Shown piece by piece: positions 59,201-64,000 of a stretch of 64,000 bases of DNA. Position numbers and translations under genes: made by a program. This DNA comes from Meandrina meandrites (Eukaryota > Cnidaria > Anthozoa > Scleractinia > Meandrinidae). The DNA is taken from contig OY855906.1 in NCBI GenBank assembly GCA_963693305.1, forward strand, positions 3,681,001-3,745,000, written 5' to 3'. Within the stretch, counting starts at the first letter, position 1. Each line of letters begins with the position of its first letter. Under the pieces are notes generated by a model that saw only the letters and a list, made by a program, of their open reading frames with translations, was not told the origin of the DNA and searched no databases.

Positions 59201-62200
59201 CGGGAGCCACGGATTAAATTTTAAACAGCATAATTGTTCTTGGAATAAATTCTCACTATCACATTCATGGGAAACGTGAATCGCAAAATGCCTGTTTAGG
59301 GCATATTGACCGAAAATAAAGAGGCTAATTTACTACCCAAAAAAGTAGCATCTCGTGCGTATAGAATGATTCCAGCAACATATTCCTCAGCATACATAGC
59401 ATGCCTATATTTTTTGTTTCTAAGTGTGTCAGCTGAACTGTTGTTTGTTTTCAATTTTAGCGTTGGATGTTTGTGTCCCAAACCCTTGCAAGAACGGAGG
59501 GACTTGCTATGACACAGGCGATAACTCGTACTTCTGCGGCTGTTTGAGTGAGTTTAAAGGATCCAACTGCGAACGATGTAAGTTATGAAAAAGGTGTTTT
59601 TAATTTTTTCTTGTTGCCTACTCTGGTGACTGGGCTGAAATATTTTATGGATCAAGATTCTCGCTACTCGATCTCGATTTACATAACTCACATTCATGTT
59701 TCCGCAACGCACGCTAGGAAAAGGAATAGATTGCTCGCAATCTAAGGTATCCTCCTCCGCTGTGGTTAAAATATATATAAAAAACAATAAAATAAAAGGC
59801 CTAAATCGCTTGACAGAACATTAACGTTATTAAGTTGCAGCCGCGAGCGCGAGGTTCACGTAACAGAATAATAACTAGTTGTACCTATCGGTAAGTGCCA
59901 ACGAGCGAAATATGCATGTTTGTTTGTAAGAACGGATACCGAATGGTTTTCGATAGAACTTTATATTTTGAAATGACCAAAATATGGTAAATCGTAGTTT
60001 AGGTAATAAGAGAAGAAAGTGTATTGATTTTATTGGTATTGATTTTATTCCTTTGAGCGAAAATATAAACGTTATTTGATTTGGGATGAAATCATCGGTT
60101 AAACAATTGCTATAAACAAAAGCAACACTTAAAGGTAGCATTTACTCGACCGTGGCATTCTCGTAAGTCAAGAAAACTCCATTTGAAGTCAGTAGTCCGC
60201 TTTTGATTTCCCTGTCTCTCTTCGCTTTGAAGACCTTGATGTTCATTTTTTCGGCGGTCGAGTATTCTGTAGGGTATTCTCTTTCCATTTAGATTTCCAT
60301 AAAGGTGTATTTATCGTGAAAGGAGTGAATGGGCACATTGAACATTTTAACAGCGAGCCGTGTGGACGCCATTTTGGTCATTTGCTCTTTAGCAAGGAGA
60401 GAGAGACTGGGGACCAGTTTGGAAGAACAATACAACCAAGAGAAAATGAGGGGACTCATTTTCTCTTGATACAACCCAAATATGGGATGTTTACTTACAC
60501 CCAAATATGGTTAAAAGTAGTAGTAATCAGCGATTAGGGGAGTGCGTTCGACCTAAGATGGAGAGTCAGGTAGTAGCAAAGGAGCAAGGTTGTTAGCAAA
60601 CTATGCCATTTAATATGCCTCAAATGGAGCGATGAGGATGAGTGAGAGAGGAATCTCATCACACAACATTTTGGAGGAAAGATTGCGTGACGAGCCAAAA
60701 GAACATCTCTCTGCAAAATAAACTGGAATTTGTTGCATCAAGAAATGGGTTGTGTTGTTTTCGAAGGGGTTCAATAAACTGTGAAAAAATTGTGACACTG
60801 TAGCAGTTCTTGATATATTAAAGCAGAATTTTTCTTTGCTTGCAAGCTATGTTATCGTAAATTGGGTATTACAGAAGAAGCCATTCAACCGGACGGAAAC
60901 ATGATCTGTCATCATAGCAGTGATTGTTTGCCAAAGGTCAAAAAGAACCTCAATTAATGAATGGAATGGCAAATTCTCATTGATGTCAGAATATTGTAAA
61001 ACAACGTGAATAGAAGTCGCTCCTAGCACTTCATGTGACATTCACAAAGCAGAAACGTACAAAGTCATAAATGAATGGGCAATTTGCATTCATTTCTTTT
61101 ACACTAAAATTCATATGGAATAGAAATGAATTATCATGTACACGACAAATAATTATTTATTTCACTTTAGTTGTTCAGTATCTTTTGGCACTACACAACT
61201 TCTAAAACTCCACAGACTTACACTACTACTTTCACTTCAATTTGAAAATAGATCGAGGCACAGCACATCAACTTTTCGTTCATAGTCAATACACTCATAA
61301 TATTCAATAATGATTTCCTCATCAAAATGCCGAAACATTCTGCGAATAACTATAGAATACAAATTCAAAGAAGCGATAAAACAATTTTGATCCTTATTCT
61401 ACTCACTCGTTTTTACATGAAATGCTAACGATTTGAAATGTGAATCGTTTTGCATGCAAACACGCTGGTTTACCTTGCCTATAAAACAACGAATCGAGTT
61501 ACTCGATTTCCACTCCTTTTACGACGTTCGGTGGCTGATTAAAACTCTTCTACCTTGGATGAAAACCCTCCAAACAGCAGCGATAACAGACCATAACACA
61601 GGCATGGCATGGCATGGAGATGACGTCATTCGCCCCTGAAAAATTTTCTGGGGGGGCCAAATTGACAACGTCGTATAGTCCATAAAAGCAAGAGTTTTTC
61701 TCGATTAGGGTGCGTTCTCCTTCGTCGAACGCAAAAAAAGTCCCTTACGCTGAAGGTGAGATTTTTTCTGGTATACACTGGTATACGCGTGGCTCTATGA
61801 TTCTGCCGCCTCGTCAGCCTCGCCTCTTGGCTCGGCTGCCTCGTTGGCAATAAACCTTTATTTAACCACGATCTGTTTTAAAGCAAATACATGCTTGAGG
61901 GGTCGTGTGTACGTGTGACTAACTACCTACCTAAGAAAAATTAATATTAACGGCCTAGGAACGGGTTGGCGAGCCGGCCGGAGACGGTGACGTCGCGAAA
62001 GTTCGCGCCAAATCGATAAGCGGGAACGGAACGCCTGGGTACTAGGCTGATTAAGGTTCAAATGAGGTATAGTTTGTTACAAACTGTATTGAAAAGAAAA
62101 GTGTGCTACAATCAAGCGTCAATCAACGCCGATTTATAACATCCTCCTGTGGCTTCTTATTCTTCTACAAATTACGGCCTGGGGTTTCAAATGCTAAGAG

Positions 62201-62470
62201 ACATTATGTATGCTATACGTGGTGATGGGCCACTAGGCTTGTATGCAGACTTTATATTACCTTTTGTATGTTTTTTCATAACAACCTAACTAATTAAATT
62301 TACCAATACAGCTATACAACCAATTAATTTTCCTCACTTGTATTTACATTCTGCAGTGAATTGTGACTCGTGGCCATGCAAGAATGGAGGAACTTGTTTC
62401 GATGATGATCAAGAAAACAGATCATTCTGCAATTGCTTTTCTGGATTTACAGGAATTACATGCGAAGCCG
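50121..62470 (+). CDS. Secreted C-type lectin/EGF-repeat gene (possibly a pseudogene)
   Basis: Predicted mosaic gene. Exon 1 (50121-50172) encodes a hydrophobic leader with [10 protein letters not shown]. Exon 2 (52091-52123) completes it with an ALSRAQ-like cleavage region ([11 protein letters not shown]). Exon 3 (53810-54196) is a C-type lectin domain. EGF exons A, B, C and D follow, then a broken A, three more A, and B, C, D again, up to 62470. All junctions are phase 1, so any combination can splice in frame. The leader and CTLD predict an extracellular protein, and EGF modules usually mediate protein contacts. The CTLD exon has an in-frame TAA (53923-53925), so the product would end early unless the stop is an assembly error or is bypassed. 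No terminal exon is clear. A retrotransposon lies immediately downstream. Confidence 0.65.
50242..50651. mobile_element. TIR element in first intron of lectin/EGF gene
   Basis: Terminal inverted repeats of about 75 bp start AACCGTAGCCACTCAAC and contain TTTTTGACATCTTTTTGACA at both ends, with GCTTCCGGTTG / CAACCGGAAG inside. The 410-bp element has no transposase. Confidence 0.75.
51197..51843. mobile_element. piggyBac-style MITE (TTAA flanks)
   Basis: TTAA flanks both ends (51193-51196 and 51844-51847). Terminal inverted repeats read GGGGGGTCCTTCTTAACTA inward from each side. The 647-bp interior shows short open frames on both strands without motifs. TTAA target duplication is the hallmark of piggyBac-type transposition. 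It lies in the first intron of the lectin/EGF gene. Confidence 0.75.
52449..53751. mobile_element. Composite TTAA-flanked element with a nested foldback
   Basis: TTAA at 52445-52448 and 53752-53755 flank inverted termini CAATTATTCCATGAGC and GCTCGTGGAATAATTG. Inside lies a foldback repeat (53145-53291) with arms of about 65 bp (AGGAAAATCCATTACCTGAC at its left) and an (ATTAC)n microsatellite at about 53446-53500. One interpretation is a 1.3-kb non-autonomous element with nested insertions; two independent fragments of the same family are also possible. Confidence 0.5.
53145..53291. repeat. Foldback repeat, arms about 65 bp
   Basis: AGGAAAATCCATTACCTGAC at the left is mirrored at the right, with CACGTTAAATTTCAC / GTGAAATTTAACGTG and AAAAACCGATATCG / CAATATCGGTTTTT further in. 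The loop region contains ATCGCGAAGCGATGAG. A few mismatches are present. Confidence 0.85.
53810..54196 (+). pseudogene. C-type lectin domain exon with in-frame stop
   Basis: The exon opens with [14 protein letters not shown], then WEKAQEIC, and later [28 protein letters not shown] and [13 protein letters not shown], a full-length long-form CTLD layout with paired cysteines. Codon 38 of the exon frame is TAA (53923-53925), immediately after GAAAGAAAG. The frame then continues open with [12 protein letters not shown], exactly where the domain should go on. The EPN or QPD sugar-binding motif is replaced by a basic segment (PKQPRKSK) and WND by WVM, so calcium-dependent sugar binding is unlikely even if translated. 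The acceptor (TTACAG), donor (GAAAG|GTAAG) and phase 1 exit are intact. A single substitution or a base-calling error is the simplest cause. Confidence 0.8.
54560..56352 (+). CDS. EGF exon set 1: A1, B1, C1, D1
   Basis: Four exons, each one EGF-like module and each phase 1-1: A1 54560-54688, B1 54871-54984, C1 55398-55514, D1 56239-56352. A1 has [12 protein letters not shown] and [13 protein letters not shown]1 has [12 protein letters not shown] and [13 protein letters not shown]1 has [12 protein letters not shown] (the usual Gly is Arg) and [13 protein letters not shown]1 has [22 protein letters not shown] and GITC. All six cysteines are present in each. None shows the D-x-D/N-E calcium-binding signature at its start, so these are ordinary rather than cbEGF modules. 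Confidence 0.8.
56696..56787 (-). mobile_element. LINE 3' tail insertion (minus)
   Basis: Plus-strand ACAACAACAACAAGG followed by TTTATTTGAACTGCAAAATT and CATACAGTTGCTGGTC is the reverse of the insert end at 48840-48930. The inverted duplicate block around 42600-42640 lacks it and reads straight through, giving an empty site. It is about 92 bp long. Confidence 0.75.
56951..57060 (+). pseudogene. Truncated EGF-A exon
   Basis: It matches exon A from TGTGCAGGTGAGCCG to the normal donor at 57061, but the first 19 bases of the exon and its CTGAGCAG acceptor are replaced by unrelated sequence. The remaining module still contains five of six EGF cysteines plus CNNGG-type text (CKNGGTC). It probably cannot be spliced in normally unless the internal GTGCAG serves as a cryptic acceptor. 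It marks the left breakpoint of the exon-A amplification. Confidence 0.75.
57061..58186. repeat. Tandem duplication of a 563-bp unit containing an EGF exon
   Basis: Units 57061-57623 and 57624-58186 appear identical by eye. Each holds about 434 bp of intron followed by one EGF-A exon and its splice acceptor. Partial matches occur at 54225-54688 and 58187-58515. Identity over intron as well as exon shows that the duplication is very recent. Confidence 0.9.
57495..62470 (+). CDS. EGF exon set 2: A2, A3, A4, B2, C2, D2
   Basis: Six further phase 1-1 EGF exons: A2 57495-57623, A3 58058-58186, A4 58387-58515, B2 58921-59034, C2 59461-59577, D2 62357-62470. All have intact acceptors, donors and six cysteines. 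A2 to A4 are essentially the same as A1. C2 keeps the canonical CKNGGTC where C1 has Arg, so C2 looks more conserved. The C2-D2 intron is about 2.8 kb, expanded relative to the C1-D1 intron (about 0.7 kb) by unrelated sequence at about 59850-61950. The set repeats the B-C-D order of set 1, so a block duplication is implied. Confidence 0.78.
58598..58782. repeat. Perfect inverted repeat, 88-bp arms, 9-base loop
   Basis: The left arm is 58598-58685, the loop 58686-58694 and the right arm 58695-58782. All 88 positions pair by eye. The arm contains GACGATCTCTGGCTAAAAAT and AGTACGAGCTTTCGACTG. It lies in the intron between EGF exons A4 and B2. Part of the outer sequence (CCGTAGCCAGGGTTAAAC) is not paired. 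Confidence 0.93.
59850..61950. other. Expanded intron between EGF exons C2 and D2, no gene seen
   Basis: About 2 kb is absent from the equivalent intron of exon set 1. It contains short open frames without recognisable motifs, a short inverted repeat around 60437-60470 (AGAGAAAATGAG / CTCATTTTCTCT), and a GGCATGGCATGG run near 61602. I cannot identify its origin; a transposon insertion is plausible. Confidence 0.4.
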
Positions 62471-62713
62471 GTAGGAAATTTGAACGGCCATTGTTTAATA
62501 GTATCCAATCAGAGATAGGGAATAGCGATTTGCCTCCTGCACAACTTTCCGTCGAGAGCTAGCTCTGGGCTAGCGTCCCACGCAGTCGTTTTATGTGAGA
62601 TCGGATTGCACTCGCGTGGGAGGCTACCTCTGGCTAGCTCTCTCTTTGGATGAATTTTCGATTGAATGATACGACAAAAATTATCAAATCTTCCTCTCTC
62701 GTAATTTAGATAA

Positions 62714-62819
62714 TGTAGGATAGTCAGTGAACACACGCCATGTTGGATAGAACTGATTTAATGCGATATCACGTGATACAAGATAGGTCCGCATAGCGTG
62801 CGGAGGAACGGATACTACA
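62714..62819 (-). mobile_element. 3' LTR of gypsy-like retrotransposon, about 106 bp
   Basis: On the minus strand it begins TGTAGTATCC directly after the purine tract AGGAGGGA (62820-62827) and ends ATCCTACA, giving the TG...CA termini of an LTR. It contains the palindrome TATCACGTGATA. It ends within sequence otherwise homologous to 56590, so it inserted downstream of exon D2. The matching 5' LTR would lie outside the window. Confidence 0.6.
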
Positions 62820-62900
62820 TCCCTCCTAAACTAACAAAAGCTTGTAACTCATACAAAGTTCAATCCAATAAAGAACTAAATCAACTGTCACTGGTCCTTG

Positions 62901-64000
62901 TTAAGTTAACACATAGTCCTTCAAATGTGAAGGCTGGCGCCTTTCCCGTCTGGGTCTTGTCAGTGCTGGTTTGGTCACTGGCTGGTCTTGCTCTGCTCCT
63001 TGTTTCTGCTCAGGTTCCGGTTCCGGTATCATCTCTACACTGGGTGACTTCTGTGGTTTCTCTGTATTTGCTGTTGTATCAGGTAGTACACTGGGTGGGG
63101 TCTCCTTTTCTGGGATCTTAAGGTCTGGAACTGAATGTGGTGTTTGTGCTTCCTCGCATTTCTCTGGTTCATCGGTGGTGTTGATTATTGCATTTGCTAG
63201 CTTAAATTGGCTGGCATCTCGGCAAACTGTTCGTCCATCTGTAACTCGTCTGGCTGTTATTTGAGAACAATGGATGCTGCACACAACGTAAAATACAGGT
63301 TCATATGGAGTACTCCACTTGTTCTTCTTTGGCTGCTTGACAAGCACATAGTCTCCTAGTAGCAGATTATTCTCTCTGGTCTTTCTCCCTTCTCTCTGTT
63401 GCTTCATTTTCTGCTTGTACACTGCGTCTCTGCGGTCGATGATGTCATCCTTCTCATTTCTCTGCGGTTCAGGTTCAATGTAATCCAGCTTCGTTCTAAT
63501 AGATGTCCCCTTAAGGGCGTCGTAGGGTGCGACTCCTGTAGCTGGGTGCGGTGTCGATCTGTAGGCAATCAGCATATCTTGAACCGCATTTCTCCTCTCA
63601 AGGCGGTTTTTGCCTTGCAGATTTGCAATCTGTTCTGTCTTGTTTAAGGTTTGCATGAATCTCTCTACCTCTCCGTTCGCTCTCGGGTGAAGAGGTGTCA
63701 CCCTGTGGTGCTGAAATCCTTCCTGCTCTGCAAATTCATTGAACTCTTTAGAATTGAATGGGGGTCCATTGTCGCTCTCAATTCTCCTTGGGGTTCCATA
63801 GGTGGCAAAGATGTGCTTCAATCTTTCCTTGTTAGTCTGGAAGTCAGTTGATGGTACTGACTCTACCACTGGGTATCTGGTCCTCTTGTCAATCAGGACA
63901 AGATTGTAGTGACCGTCTGGGTACGGTCCACCATGGTCTATGGAAACTGTGTCCCAAGGTTGGTTTGGGATGTTGGTTACCTTGATTGGTTCTTCTCTGT
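62901..64000 (-). mobile_element. Ty3/gypsy-like polyprotein, integrase and C-terminal region (partial)
   Basis: One open frame enters from the window edge and ends at 62901. It contains the integrase catalytic core, with Asp in VSIDHGGP, Asp in ESDNGPPFNS and Glu in RANGEVERF, in the spacing of a DDE retroviral-type integrase. A basic helix-rich stretch and a GDYVLVKQ C-terminal subdomain follow, then a proline/glutamate-rich tail. It belongs to the large family often annotated as K02A2.6-like in invertebrates. Protease, reverse transcriptase and RNase H must lie beyond 64000. No frameshift or stop interrupts the visible part, so the copy may be young. Confidence 0.9.

Noticed and set aside
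62971..63264. 97-codon plus-strand frame
   Set aside because: It is antisense to the retrotransposon polyprotein and arises from its proline/glutamate-rich codons.

Overview
This is eukaryotic DNA with introns and about 35-40% GC. It most likely comes from an anthozoan cnidarian, probably a stony coral. The reasons are GT-AG split genes with short exons, a density of TIR elements and CTGCGAGCAG-type repeats that I associate with coral genomes, CR1/L2-like LINE tails ending in (TTG)n, and cnidarian-style secreted ShKT and C-type lectin/EGF genes. Gene models were assembled by hand from splice sites, reading phase and remembered family resemblance. No alignment or transcript was available.

Layout. 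1-2.3 kb is repeat-rich and its first ~800 bp is a copy of 49.16-49.80 kb. 2.32-8.42 kb is a satellite of a 50-bp unit (~120 copies) with higher-order periodicity. 9.1-10.6 kb (minus) is a small secreted protein gene with two ShKT domains. 11.85-15.17 kb is a second, unrelated satellite of ~100-140 bp units. 16.07-20.14 kb (minus) is an ankyrin-repeat/MYND-finger gene with a LINE fragment in its first intron. It lies head-to-head with an MFSD9-like transporter (20.96-24.25 kb, plus). 25.46-32.02 kb (minus) is PEX7, the PTS2 receptor, in 11 exons. It lies head-to-head with HTATSF1 (32.79-39.42 kb, plus) in 12 exons. These four are ordinary conserved housekeeping-type genes arranged as two divergent pairs.

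39.5-50 kb has no convincing intact gene. It holds MITEs, G-runs, SINE and LINE remnants, a lone minus-strand EGF exon, and blocks duplicated directly or inversely elsewhere in the window.

50.1-62.5 kb (plus) is a secreted C-type lectin plus EGF gene being reshaped by tandem exon duplication. The exon order is leader, CTLD, EGF A-B-C-D, a broken A, A-A-A, then B-C-D. All EGF exons are phase 1-1, but the CTLD exon carries an in-frame TAA. From 62.7 kb to the window end (minus) is the 3' end of a Ty3/gypsy-like retrotransposon: integrase, polypurine tract and a ~106-bp LTR.

The most unusual features are the two satellites, the exon-duplication array with its stop codon, two perfect intronic inverted repeats (32-bp and 88-bp arms), and paired filled/empty insertion sites in duplicated blocks.
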